The notes under the pieces were generated by a model. That model was not told the origin of the DNA, did no database searches, and was given only the letters and a program-made list of their open reading frames with translations. Below are positions 16,816 to 22,540 of a stretch of DNA of 38,072 bases, in pieces (the first letter of the stretch is position 1; each line of letters opens with the position of its first letter). The translations under genes were made by a program, and so were the position numbers. The DNA comes from a virus. The stretch is taken from IMG/VR virus record IMGVR_UViG_3300043424_000225, positions 1-38,072 of that record; one strand, 5' to 3'.

Positions 16816-17093
16816 TCTGGAAACTCCGTGCGTGACCATTCGAATTTGATGGGGTAGTGGGGGTATCCCTTTGCTTCATCTTCGGACATAAGTTCAAGGC
16901 TTACTACGCCATCTTTGTTAGACCACAACCACCTCACAACGGGCGGCTTCGGCTCGTCGGGCTTAATGCGATACTCGTATTGGCTGTTCCATGTTGGTTG
17001 GTCAATATCTTTCCAACCCATGTCGCCGTAAACTTGAACCGGATGTCCGTCTGCCCACTGCTTAATTAACTCTGCGTGTTTGTGTGGTTTCAT
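16812..17093 (-). CDS. Hypothetical early protein (EYRIKP motif)
   Basis: The protein is 93 aa from the ATG at 17093, with GGGAGGG just upstream and ATGA overlap with the HNH gene. It begins MKPHKHAELIKQWADGHPVQ and has PTWNSQYEYRIKP, a recurring pattern in small proteins of phages of Gram-negative hosts. It is Trp-rich and beta-like after residue 25. The biochemical role is not known to me. Confidence 0.68.
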   Translation of the reverse strand: MKPHKHAELIKQWADGHPVQVYGDMGWKDIDQPTWNSQYEYRIKPDEPKPPVVRWLWSNKDGVVSLELMSEDEAKGYPHYPIKFEWSRTEFPE

Positions 17094-17581
17094 TTTCCCT
17101 CCCACTTTGCGTTCCTATCAAAAGATTGGACTGCGCTCATAGCTTCTTCTATTGATTTAAAATAACCCAAGTGTTTTTGCTTTCCGTTTATGGTAAAAGC
17201 GGCTCTATATCTGTTGTCGCGCGTGTGCCAAGTAATGTTTTTTATTCCTGTTTTGCTGGCTTTGCTTAAACCCTTATTAAGATTATTTATTTGAGTAGTT
17301 GTGTCTCTGAGGTTTTCAACCCTGTTATCCGTTTTGTTTCTGTTTATGTGGTCAATAACCCCTGACGGCCATTTTCCGTAAACATATAGCCAAACTATGC
17401 GATGCGCTTTGTACCTATGATTAAGCACCCTAATAACTCGGTAACCATGCCTTTTTTCTACACACCCGGCCTCTTCGCCAATTAAGGCGTTATGAGACCT
17501 TTTTACCTTCCAAAATAATTTCCCAGTGCTTTTTTCATATGAAAAAAAGTCTTTTACATTTTCTGCTGTTATTTCATTCAT
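17090..17581 (-). CDS. HNH homing endonuclease with AP2-type DNA-binding domain
   Basis: The protein is 163 aa from the ATG at 17581, with GGAGAGA upstream. The N-terminal part (FFSYEKSTGKLFWK, YKAHRIVWLYVYGKWP, VIDHINRNKTDNRVENLRDT) is the HNH_3 core with His-Asn-His residues. The C-terminal 55 residues (KTGIKNITWHTRDNRYRAAF, KHLGYFKSIEEA) form an AP2-like DNA-binding fold common in phage homing enzymes. It is much more AT-rich than both neighbours, a mark of a mobile gene. It slots between coupled genes, overlapping the upstream stop by 8 bp and the downstream start by 4. Confidence 0.85.
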   Translation of the reverse strand: MNEITAENVKDFFSYEKSTGKLFWKVKRSHNALIGEEAGCVEKRHGYRVIRVLNHRYKAHRIVWLYVYGKWPSGVIDHINRNKTDNRVENLRDTTTQINNLNKGLSKASKTGIKNITWHTRDNRYRAAFTINGKQKHLGYFKSIEEAMSAVQSFDRNAKWEGK

Positions 17582-18017
17582 TTCGGTCTCTCCACTTTGC
17601 CAACGCTGCTTTTGCCTTCTCGTAGGCACCATGACCAATATCAACAACGCCTTTCTCATCACCACGCTTCAAATGTGATCGCATTTCAAGGTCACGAATC
17701 ACGTATGAAAACGCCTCCACCAACTCCTGCACATCTGCGGCGGGTGGGTGGGTGTAGAGGGGAACAGTAAAATCGTCGCCTGTCTCTTTGTTGCAAGCCC
17801 AAGTAAACGCATCGTCTGACAAATCTTCATCAGGGTTCATCCACGCCACAGGCTGCACATCTGGCGCAGGGGCGGCGTTCTTCTCCTTGCAAATATCCTC
17901 AATCGCCTTAGCGAAGTGCAACCAACCCCAAGTATTCAGGAAGCCTTCAAGCATGTCGGGCATAGACTTCATTGCGCGTTCACGGTCTTCGTCGGTGAGT
18001 TTGTTCCATTGGTTCAT
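17574..18017 (-). CDS. Hypothetical early protein (QPVAW...PLYTHP)
   Basis: The protein is 147 aa. It starts at 18017 with GGAGG at good spacing and ATGA overlap. The N-terminal helix region (MLEGFLNTWGWLHFAKAIED) is followed by a linker QPVAWMNPDEDL and TVPLYTHPPA, then a helical C-terminus (ELVEAFSYVIRDLE). The QPVAW/PLY motif is frequent in phage early-region proteins of unknown role and is shared in part with the gene at 15880. No catalytic residues are recognised. Confidence 0.68.
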   Translation of the reverse strand: MNQWNKLTDEDRERAMKSMPDMLEGFLNTWGWLHFAKAIEDICKEKNAAPAPDVQPVAWMNPDEDLSDDAFTWACNKETGDDFTVPLYTHPPAADVQELVEAFSYVIRDLEMRSHLKRGDEKGVVDIGHGAYEKAKAALAKWRDRNE

Positions 18018-18313
18018 TTCAGTTCCTCCACGCGCACCAACTTGCCGCCCATATTTTTAGGGTTTTCTATCTCATGGGGATAAAAAGTAAATTCACCCAA
18101 AGATAATTTGCTTTTTTGCTTGGTTTTACAGCGAACAATAATTGCACTTGGCCCTCGGCCTTCTGGCCCGACAAATGTTATTTCCCCCTCGTGAACAAAC
18201 TTCACGCCGGGTGAGTTAGCATTTGTGATGTTGCCTTTTCGGTCATACACTGCACCGCCAAAGTAGGTTGTGGTTAGCCGCACGGACTGACCCACAAAAA
18301 AATCTTTGTTCAT
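18014..18313 (-). CDS. Hypothetical beta-rich early protein
   Basis: The protein is 99 aa, beta-rich with a Gly/Val/Thr pattern (GQSVRLTTTYFGGAVYDRKG; GEITFVGPEGRGPSAIIVRC), possibly a small barrel. Basic and Lys-rich in its second half. ATGA overlaps couple it to both neighbours. There is no family match that I can defend. Confidence 0.65.
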   Translation of the reverse strand: MNKDFFVGQSVRLTTTYFGGAVYDRKGNITNANSPGVKFVHEGEITFVGPEGRGPSAIIVRCKTKQKSKLSLGEFTFYPHEIENPKNMGGKLVRVEELK

Positions 18314-18651
18314 TTCTCACCCTTTCCAATCTCTGCTGCCGCACGAACAATTGCGCGGCGGGTTGCGGCGTATTGGTCTTGCCCGAGATTTTCTACTGCT
18401 TCTGTGCCTTCAGAATCATCAAAATCTTCCGAACGAAGGCAGCGAACTGAATCTGCATACTGGTCTAAATCAATCCGCAGCTTCACAGCTAACTGCAGTG
18501 CGTCGCCGTCATCGGTGAGGGGGTTCCATTGAGGCAATGAGCGATGTCTTCCGTTTTCTGTGATGCTTATGGCGCAATCCAAACGATCTTCTCCCCTCTC
18601 AATTTCTGCCGCCTTTGCAGCCAGTTCCAACAGTTCACGGTCTGTTTGCAT
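18310..18651 (-). CDS. Hypothetical early protein (WNPLTDDGDAL motif)
   Basis: The protein is 113 aa. It begins with a helix (RELLELAAKAAEIERGED), then contains LPQWNPLTDDGDALQLAVKL and ends with RRAIVRAAAEIGKGEK. This three-part pattern recurs in many uncharacterised proteins of phages and prophages of proteobacteria. GAGGGG lies nine bases before the ATG. It overlaps the upstream HNH gene by 17 bp. Role unknown. Confidence 0.7.
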   Translation of the reverse strand: MQTDRELLELAAKAAEIERGEDRLDCAISITENGRHRSLPQWNPLTDDGDALQLAVKLRIDLDQYADSVRCLRSEDFDDSEGTEAVENLGQDQYAATRRAIVRAAAEIGKGEK

Positions 18652-19066
18652 ATTTGGTTACCCCTCTTAGTAGTTGGCTAATGCACCCTTGAGAAACGCC
18701 GATGATGTTGGCAATTGCCTGTTGTGACATTCCAGAAATACGCATTGACTTGATTTGATCTATCTTCTCGGCACTGAGGATTGCCCTACTTGGAAGACCG
18801 TCTGCTTTTCTGACTGATACGCCTACCCACTTCCTACCTTTGGCTATCATGTCGTCTACGTTATCTTGCTGAGTGCCGAGAAATAAGTGCTCTGGATTTA
18901 CGCAAGCGCGGTTATCGCATTTGTGCAGTACGCTCATTCCGGCGGGAATTTCACCGTTTGCGAGAATCCATGCTCTGCGCGATGCAACCATGTTCTTCCC
19001 CCTAAAGGTTACCCAACCATACCCATCTTGGTTTTTGTATCCCTCATACTCTATGCAAACTGTCAT
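18635..19066 (-). CDS. HNH endonuclease with C-terminal helix-turn-helix
   Basis: The protein is 143 aa, starting at 19066 with GAGGAAG upstream and ATGA overlap. Residues about 45-66 read VLHKCDNRACVNPEHLFLG, the HNH_3 core with Cys and His metal or active-site residues, followed by NVDDMIAKGRK. The C-terminal 45 residues (AEKIDQIKSMRISGMSQQAI, ANIIGVSQGCISQLLRG) form a helix-turn-helix. This is the standard free-standing HNH plus HTH homing layout. Its end overlaps the next start by 17 bp. Confidence 0.85.
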   Translation of the reverse strand: MTVCIEYEGYKNQDGYGWVTFRGKNMVASRRAWILANGEIPAGMSVLHKCDNRACVNPEHLFLGTQQDNVDDMIAKGRKWVGVSVRKADGLPSRAILSAEKIDQIKSMRISGMSQQAIANIIGVSQGCISQLLRGVTKYANRP

Positions 19067-19308
19067 TGCTTCCTCGCCCTAATTGCTTCAGCGCACTTGA
19101 TGTAGTGCTCGTAAGCAGGGTTGTATGTTTCAATCGGCCCACTTATTTGTTCACACACCTTGGCGCATTGCTCCCGCTCATGTTGCGCCACCAGTGCGGC
19201 GAAGCGTTCAAGATGGTCTTGCAATACATCACGGTTTTCATCGCCGCTATCCCACCAAGCGTCAACCCCTGCTTCCTTCGCCATTCTCAAAATGTCATCG
19301 CGTGTCAT
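19063..19308 (-). CDS. Small early protein, tandem paralogue A (MTRDDI family)
   Basis: The protein is 81 aa from the ATG at 19308, with GGAG upstream; the frame extends to 19395 but lacks a ribosome site there. It begins MTRDDILRMAKEAG and contains ERFAALVAQHEREQCAK, ending in a helical segment with two Cys. The next upstream gene shares both parts, and the two carry an identical 41-bp stretch. Small proteins of this pattern are common in phage early regions, with unknown function. Confidence 0.7.
   Translation of the reverse strand: MTRDDILRMAKEAGVDAWWDSGDENRDVLQDHLERFAALVAQHEREQCAKVCEQISGPIETYNPAYEHYIKCAEAIRARKQ
19163..19203. repeat. 41-bp direct repeat, copy 1
   Basis: This is identical to 19390-19430 over 41 bases (starting gcgcattgctcccgctcatg). 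It encodes the FAALVAQHEREQCA stretch of paralogue A, so it reflects gene duplication or homogenisation rather than a mobile element. Confidence 0.85.
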
Positions 19309-19523
19309 TTCTCGCTCCTGTTTCTGATTGCTTGTGTTAGTGCGTAACCTTCGTCTGACCATGCGCCGGTGTAATGCTCGACAATCTTCGCGCATTGCTC
19401 CCGCTCATGTTGCGCCACCAGTGCGGCGAACCTTTCCAGTTTGGTCGGCTCGTCCTGATGCTCGTGTGAACGCATCAGGATTCCGGCTTCATGTGCCATA
19501 CGAACAATGTCATCGCGTGTCAC
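19305..19523 (-). CDS. Small early protein, tandem paralogue B (MTRDDI family)
   Basis: The protein is 72 aa from a GTG at 19523, with GGGAG six bases upstream and GTGA overlap with a small membrane gene. It begins MTRDDIVRMAHEAG and contains ERFAALVAQHEREQCAK, as in paralogue A, but the middle and the C-terminus differ. The exact 41-bp DNA identity within otherwise diverged genes points to selection on, or conversion of, that segment. Role unknown. Confidence 0.7.
   Translation of the reverse strand: MTRDDIVRMAHEAGILMRSHEHQDEPTKLERFAALVAQHEREQCAKIVEHYTGAWSDEGYALTQAIRNRSEK
19390..19430. repeat. 41-bp direct repeat, copy 2
   Basis: This is the second copy of the 41-bp sequence at 19163-19203, located in paralogue B. 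The copies lie 227 bp apart in the same orientation and could recombine, deleting one gene. Confidence 0.85.
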
Positions 19524-19654
19524 TTGCGTCTCCCAATCAAGTCGCCGCCAAACCGCTTCACGTCGCGACGGTCTGCTTTCCCCACTTTCCAGAGCACTTT
19601 TGACAGCACTACATGGACGGCTAGATAACCAAGCCCAATCGTAAAAGGACTCAT
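19520..19654 (-). CDS. 44-residue membrane-anchored basic peptide
   Basis: The ATG at 19654 overlaps the upstream stop (ATGA), and GAGAGG lies five bases before it. The stop overlaps the next GTG (GTGA). The peptide has a hydrophobic N-terminus (SPFTIGLGYLAVHVVLSKVL) and a strongly basic tail (WKVGKADRRDVKRFGG). Double coupling and a good ribosome site support it as a real gene. A single-span membrane peptide with a cytoplasmic basic tail is the likely topology. Confidence 0.58.
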   Translation of the reverse strand: MSPFTIGLGYLAVHVVLSKVLWKVGKADRRDVKRFGGDLIGRRK

Positions 19655-19968
19655 ACCAACCTCTCCAGCCCCTGCCAAGGCGTACCCTTCACCGTCATGG
19701 CAAACGCCTTGCTGTCAAACTTACCCGGCACAAACTTCACCTCAACAGGTTTGGGTTTCTGCGGGATACCCGTCCAGACGGGGGCGCTGTTGCGGTACGT
19801 ACCCGTGGTGCGAACCATGCCGTCGCGACGAAGATATTTAATGTGATCGGACGCATGGCGCGAACTCATGCCAAACTTCTCACCTAGCTCGCCCGAAGTC
19901 ATCGGGTTGGTCAGCAATGCCTTGTGCATTGCCTCTCGGATTTTTGCGTTGGCGGTTTTAGTCGGCAT
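19651..19968 (-). CDS. Winged-helix DNA-binding protein
   Basis: The protein is 105 aa from the ATG at 19968 (the frame opens at 19980). Residues about 5-55 have the shape of a winged helix: IREAMHKALLTNPMTSGEL, GEKFGMSSRHASDHIKYLRR and a wing DGMVRTTGTY. The C-terminal 40 residues (PKPVEVKFVPGKFDSKAF) look like a tail or interaction motif. Probably a transcription factor for phage or host genes. It overlaps the upstream LuxR-type gene by 11 bp. Confidence 0.68.
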   Translation of the reverse strand: MPTKTANAKIREAMHKALLTNPMTSGELGEKFGMSSRHASDHIKYLRRDGMVRTTGTYRNSAPVWTGIPQKPKPVEVKFVPGKFDSKAFAMTVKGTPWQGLERLV

Positions 19969-20215
19969 TCGCGCCCCCAAAGTTATCCGCAGCCACCTGA
20001 TGCCGCACCAAGCCCGCTAGCGCCGCCATACGCGCCTTGCGCTCGATGGGGAGGGCAAATATGTCAATGCCCTCTTCTCGGCACATGGCGGTAACGTCCC
20101 GCAGGGTAGACTTCACGGTTGCCTCCTCAATGCCCAGTACGAGCGCAATCTCTTTGTACGCTGCACCCCGTTGGCGCAGCAGGCTAATCTGTCTTTGTCG
20201 TGGGGTTAGTTTCAT
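19958..20215 (-). CDS. LuxR/GerE-type helix-turn-helix protein
   Basis: The protein is 85 aa. The first 45 residues, LTPRQRQISLLRQRGAAYKE then IALVLGIEEATVKSTLRDV, match the GerE/LuxR-type DNA-binding domain with its recognition helix. There is no receiver or ligand domain, so it is a stand-alone DNA binder. AGGAG lies upstream of the ATG, and ATGA overlap couples it to a 55-residue gene. Likely an early-region regulator. Confidence 0.72.
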   Translation of the reverse strand: MKLTPRQRQISLLRQRGAAYKEIALVLGIEEATVKSTLRDVTAMCREEGIDIFALPIERKARMAALAGLVRHQVAADNFGGANAD

Positions 20216-20379
20216 TGTTCGTTGTCTCCTATCTCTTTCTCTATCTCGTCAATCGCCTTGCTGATACGTTCGTCCCACAACCGTTTAAGTTCATCATCGG
20301 TAGGGTGATGCCAGAGGTGTATCTCAGCCCGCGCCACGGTGCGTAACAGGGCTATGATTTTGGCGTGGGTGGGGGTCAC
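20212..20379 (-). CDS. 55-residue hypothetical helical protein
   Basis: The GTG at 20379 overlaps the upstream stop (GTGA), and its own stop overlaps the next ATG (ATGA). The peptide begins MTPTHAKIIALLRTVARAEI and continues as a charged helix to EIEKEIGDNEQ. Coupling on both sides and gap-free packing support it. No family is recognised. Confidence 0.58.
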   Translation of the reverse strand: MTPTHAKIIALLRTVARAEIHLWHHPTDDELKRLWDERISKAIDEIEKEIGDNEQ

Positions 20380-20552
20380 TTCCACCTCCCCCTAACCTGC
20401 ACCAACCTCTTATACAGGTCGGGCAGTTCGGTCTTGACCTTGTGCCCGTACATCTCGGGGCTGAGCAAGTCCTCAACGAGTATTCTCAGAACGGCGTTCT
20501 CTTTGAACAACCTTTGGAGGTTTTCGGGGTCTATTTGGACGGGGTTGTTCAT
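20376..20552 (-). CDS. 58-residue hypothetical early protein
   Basis: The ATG at 20552 is chosen for GAGG nine bases upstream, just after the previous stop; the open frame reaches 20585. It is helical (DPENLQRLFKENAVLRILVE) with a basic end. Its stop overlaps the next GTG. No known motif. It follows the operon packing, so it is probably expressed. Confidence 0.6.
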   Translation of the reverse strand: MNNPVQIDPENLQRLFKENAVLRILVEDLLSPEMYGHKVKTELPDLYKRLVQVRGRWK

Positions 20553-20556
20553 TGGG

Positions 20557-20832
20557 TTATGCCTCAAACCGTCGAAATTCATCAATCAAATTTTTTGATT
20601 GACTCTGCAACTCACCATGCCCGTAATAACGAGAAGTGAGCATCTCAATGGCAATGTGATAAGCCGACAGCGCAATATCGTGCTGCTCGTTGTTGCCATC
20701 GTTCAACAAATTCACATGAGCAGGGTTTGCACACAGACCCGACAAGGCAAGCCCTGCAAAGTGGTCTAGCAGTGTCATCTGGCTCGGATAAACTTCTTTA
20801 AGCAAATCTTCTATTTCAGTCGGGTATGGCAT
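20557..20832 (-). CDS. Hypothetical early protein (DHFAGLALSGL motif)
   Basis: The protein is 91 aa from the ATG at 20832, with GAGGAG six bases upstream and TGATG overlap with the previous stop. It contains LLDHFAGLALSGLCANPA and HDIALSAYHIAIEML, resembling a recurrent phage protein of the pattern 'DYFAG.AL.GL...A..AY..AD.ML.AR'. Helical, cytoplasmic, role unknown. Confidence 0.68.
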   Translation of the reverse strand: MPYPTEIEDLLKEVYPSQMTLLDHFAGLALSGLCANPAHVNLLNDGNNEQHDIALSAYHIAIEMLTSRYYGHGELQSQSKNLIDEFRRFEA

Positions 20833-21005
20833 CACTTACTCCTCGGCTTGTAATGAGTCTCAACGTGGGCAACCGGCAACGGCATCATGGGGTGTTTCAT
20901 ACGTTCAGCCCACATCGGGCAGTGCTTCGCCCATGTGTGGCGTATGTCAGTGGCACAGGCGGGGGTGTAGGGTTTGCCGGTTAATAGGGTTTGGGTGGGG
21001 GTCAT
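20832..21005 (-). CDS. 57-residue hypothetical early protein
   Basis: It starts at the ATG 21005, which overlaps the stop of the upstream membrane peptide (ATGA); the frame to 21131 is a shadow of that gene. The sequence MTPTQTLLTGKPYTPACATD and IRHTWAKHCPMW is His/Pro/Met-rich with two Cys. Possibly a metal-binding or interaction peptide. No family that I can name. Confidence 0.6.
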   Translation of the reverse strand: MTPTQTLLTGKPYTPACATDIRHTWAKHCPMWAERMKHPMMPLPVAHVETHYKPRSK

Positions 21006-21088
21006 ACCACCCCCCAAAAACAAAAGTGCGCCGTCAGGATGACGATAGCGAACGCTGCGCCGACTGCCCATTCTTGTACGTAGTTCAT
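21002..21088 (-). CDS. 28-residue membrane peptide
   Basis: The ATG at 21088 overlaps the upstream stop (ATGA) and the TGA at 21004-21002 overlaps the next ATG. The peptide is MNYVQEW, then a 20-residue hydrophobic stretch (AVGAAFAIVILTAHFCFWGV) and V. One membrane span. It is coupled to a second peptide of the same kind, which supports both being genuine. Confidence 0.52.
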   Translation of the reverse strand: MNYVQEWAVGAAFAIVILTAHFCFWGVV

Positions 21089-21174
21089 TGGTACACCCCC
21101 ATGTAGAACATGACGGCAAACAGAAGTCCAAACAGGCCGCCAGCGATAACAGGGTTACGGTCTAGGAAGTTCAT
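21085..21174 (-). CDS. 29-residue membrane peptide
   Basis: The ATG at 21174 lies one base after the stop of the exported repeat protein. The peptide is MNFLDRNP, then VIAGGLFGLLFAVMFYMGVY and Q: one clear membrane span with a short charged N-terminus. It overlaps the next membrane peptide by ATGA. The longer frame through this region to 21447 is a shadow of the repeat protein. Confidence 0.52.
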   Translation of the reverse strand: MNFLDRNPVIAGGLFGLLFAVMFYMGVYQ

Positions 21175-21175
21175 A

Positions 21176-21496
21176 TCAGCGTCCATAGTAGAAAGGTTGT
21201 CCGTTGCTGTTCGTGCCGTAGCTGCCATACGGTGTGTCCGTCTTGTTCCACGACTGACCGTTGCTGCTGTAACCGTAAGTATTGGTTGTGTTGCCAATCT
21301 GATAACTGTTCTGGCTCCATGTGCTGCCCGTGTTGCTGTTGTAGCCTTGAACGTTGGTTGTGTTGCCAAACTTGGACACGCTGTAGTTGTTACCGCTTTG
21401 GGCATCAAAGCAGTTGTAGTAATTGGCTGAACCAAAACATGCAGCACTTGCCGATGTGGTCAGGGTCAATGCGATAGTGGCGATAATGGCTTTCAT
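21176..21496 (-). CDS. Exported Asn/Gly/Ser/Thr-rich repeat protein
   Basis: The protein is 106 aa with a clear signal peptide (MKAIIATIALTLTTSASA, then ACFGS) and signal peptidase I-type cleavage after Ala. The mature part has two Cys near its N-terminus (ACFG, YNCFD) and tandem repeats of about 24 residues starting GNTTNVQGYNSN and GNTTNTYGYSSN, rich in Asn, Ser, Gly and Tyr. Predicted to be periplasmic or surface-exposed. Similar small proteins occur in proteobacterial genomes without known role. It is coupled (ATGA) to an RHH regulator, which is an unusual setting in a phage early operon. Confidence 0.78.
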   Translation of the reverse strand: MKAIIATIALTLTTSASAACFGSANYYNCFDAQSGNNYSVSKFGNTTNVQGYNSNTGSTWSQNSYQIGNTTNTYGYSSNGQSWNKTDTPYGSYGTNSNGQPFYYGR

Positions 21497-21627
21497 TTTA
21501 TTTGCTCCAGATAAATTTGAATAATGTGGAGTGCCTGAGCACTCATGCTGCGGTTTTCAGTCTTAGCCAGTTCGCGCAGGCGCTCTAGAACGTCTTTTGA
21601 AAGACGAAGGGTGAGGAAGGTGGTCAT
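21493..21627 (-). CDS. Ribbon-helix-helix (Arc-like) DNA-binding protein
   Basis: The protein is 44 aa from the ATG at 21627; the open frame to 21795 overlaps the DUF3223 gene and is not supported. A beta strand (TFLTLRL) is followed by two helices (SKDVLERLRELAKTENRS; AQALHIIQIYLEQI), the complete RHH fold as in Arc or CopG. It should bind DNA as a dimer. It is the first gene after the promoter at 21664-21692 and is coupled to the exported protein, so autoregulation of this sub-operon is likely. Confidence 0.72.
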   Translation of the reverse strand: MTTFLTLRLSKDVLERLRELAKTENRSMSAQALHIIQIYLEQIK

Positions 21628-21663
21628 TGGGTTGTTACTCCGTTGTTGTGTTGATGTGTGGTG

Positions 21664-21692
21664 ATTGTGAATGAGGTTTTGGGGAGAGTCAA
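21664..21692 (-). promoter_or_regulatory. Candidate leftward promoter for the RHH/exported-protein sub-operon
   Basis: On the - strand TTGACT (21692-21687), a 17-bp spacer and CACAAT (21669-21664). The -35 matches 5 of 6 and the -10 4 of 6 consensus positions. The only sizeable gap in this part of the operon (21628-21688) lies here, and CA-rich direct repeats (GTTGTT units on +) occupy the leader, possible RHH sites. Confidence 0.45.
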
Positions 21693-22333
21693 GTGGTTTT
21701 GTTGTTTTTGTTGTTGCACTCTTTATGCGCCCATCGCAACCTGGCATTTTCGGCGTGAAAGTCTTTCCACTTTTGGGCGTAGGTGCGGTCGGCAAAAACC
21801 TTTACCCCTATCTGGTCGCCGTCCACAACATCGCCACCGTATCCAGCCCATTCTCGGAAAACCTCAACCATTGCGGCAAAAGTTTGTGGCGGCGTATGGT
21901 CTACATTTGATTCGCCCGTTATGGGTTCTCCACAAAAACCGCATACCCTTTCGCTGCTTATGTTTTGGCTAATCCACTGGTCAATCTGGTCGTAAACTTC
22001 GCATCGCATTGCCTGTTTTTGCATAAAACTTCCAGAAGGCTCGCCAGTTGGCAGTACGGCAATCCTCCAACTAATCTCATGCTCTGTGCCGTCTGGTTGA
22101 ATCATAAAAAAACATCGGGATGGTTTCTGACCAAACGGCGCAACCCATCTGACCTCTAACGAGGTTGCAGTTTTGCCTCCCTTTGCCTCAAAGTGGTAGT
22201 GCCTTGCAAGAATCCGAATCATCCATTCAAACTCATCAGGCGTTAAAACCCTTGGGGCAACCGCCGACAAGGTTCTAATCCACGATTCCAGTTCTTTCTT
22301 GGTTTCGCACCCGTGATTTTTCCACCATCCCAT
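21689..22333 (-). CDS. DUF3223-like protein fused to HNH-type zinc nuclease
   Basis: The protein is 214 aa. Residues about 10-95 (TKKELESWIRTLSAVAPRVL, TPDEFEWMIRILARHYHFEAK, RCFFMIQPDGTEHEISW) match the DUF3223 pattern. Residues about 130-205 carry CGFCG, NVDHTPPQTF and HKECNN: paired Cys, a DH and a late HxxC that resemble a zinc-stabilised HNH nuclease. It is probably another homing or DNA-processing nuclease. GAGGTG lies just before the ATG. Placing the C-terminal half as HNH is inference. Confidence 0.72.
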   Translation of the reverse strand: MGWWKNHGCETKKELESWIRTLSAVAPRVLTPDEFEWMIRILARHYHFEAKGGKTATSLEVRWVAPFGQKPSRCFFMIQPDGTEHEISWRIAVLPTGEPSGSFMQKQAMRCEVYDQIDQWISQNISSERVCGFCGEPITGESNVDHTPPQTFAAMVEVFREWAGYGGDVVDGDQIGVKVFADRTYAQKWKDFHAENARLRWAHKECNNKNNKTT

Positions 22334-22342
22334 TTGTTCACC

Positions 22343-22540
22343 TCAAAACATTATTTCGTCCCACACCCATTCTTCGCACCCTGCCATCCAAACCTCTGGC
22401 GGTGGTTCTTCGTCAAACAGACCACACACCCCGTTTGGCCTAACGTTCCTGCACGACATACATTCAACCTTGATCGCCTCCAACCGTGACACTTCCGCTT
22501 TCGCGGCACTTAGCAAACTCGACAATTCGTTCTGACGCAT
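22343..22540 (-). CDS. Cys-containing small early protein (CxxC...PPxxV...GCxxW)
   Basis: The protein is 65 aa from the ATG at 22540, with AAAGGAG five bases upstream. An N-terminal helix (LSSLLSAAKAEVSRLEAIKV) is followed by CMSC, VCGLFDEEPPPEVW and GCEEWVWDEI. The pattern C-x2-C ... C ... PP-x-V ... GC-x2-W-x-W/F-D recurs in small early proteins of phages of proteobacteria and probably binds zinc. It overlaps the end of the VRR-NUC gene by 77 bp in another frame. Confidence 0.68.
   Translation of the reverse strand: MRQNELSSLLSAAKAEVSRLEAIKVECMSCRNVRPNGVCGLFDEEPPPEVWMAGCEEWVWDEIMF

Noticed and set aside
19983-19991. TTATCCGCA as a second DnaA box
   Set aside because: It has one mismatch, lies inside a coding overlap, and has no AT-rich or iteron context.
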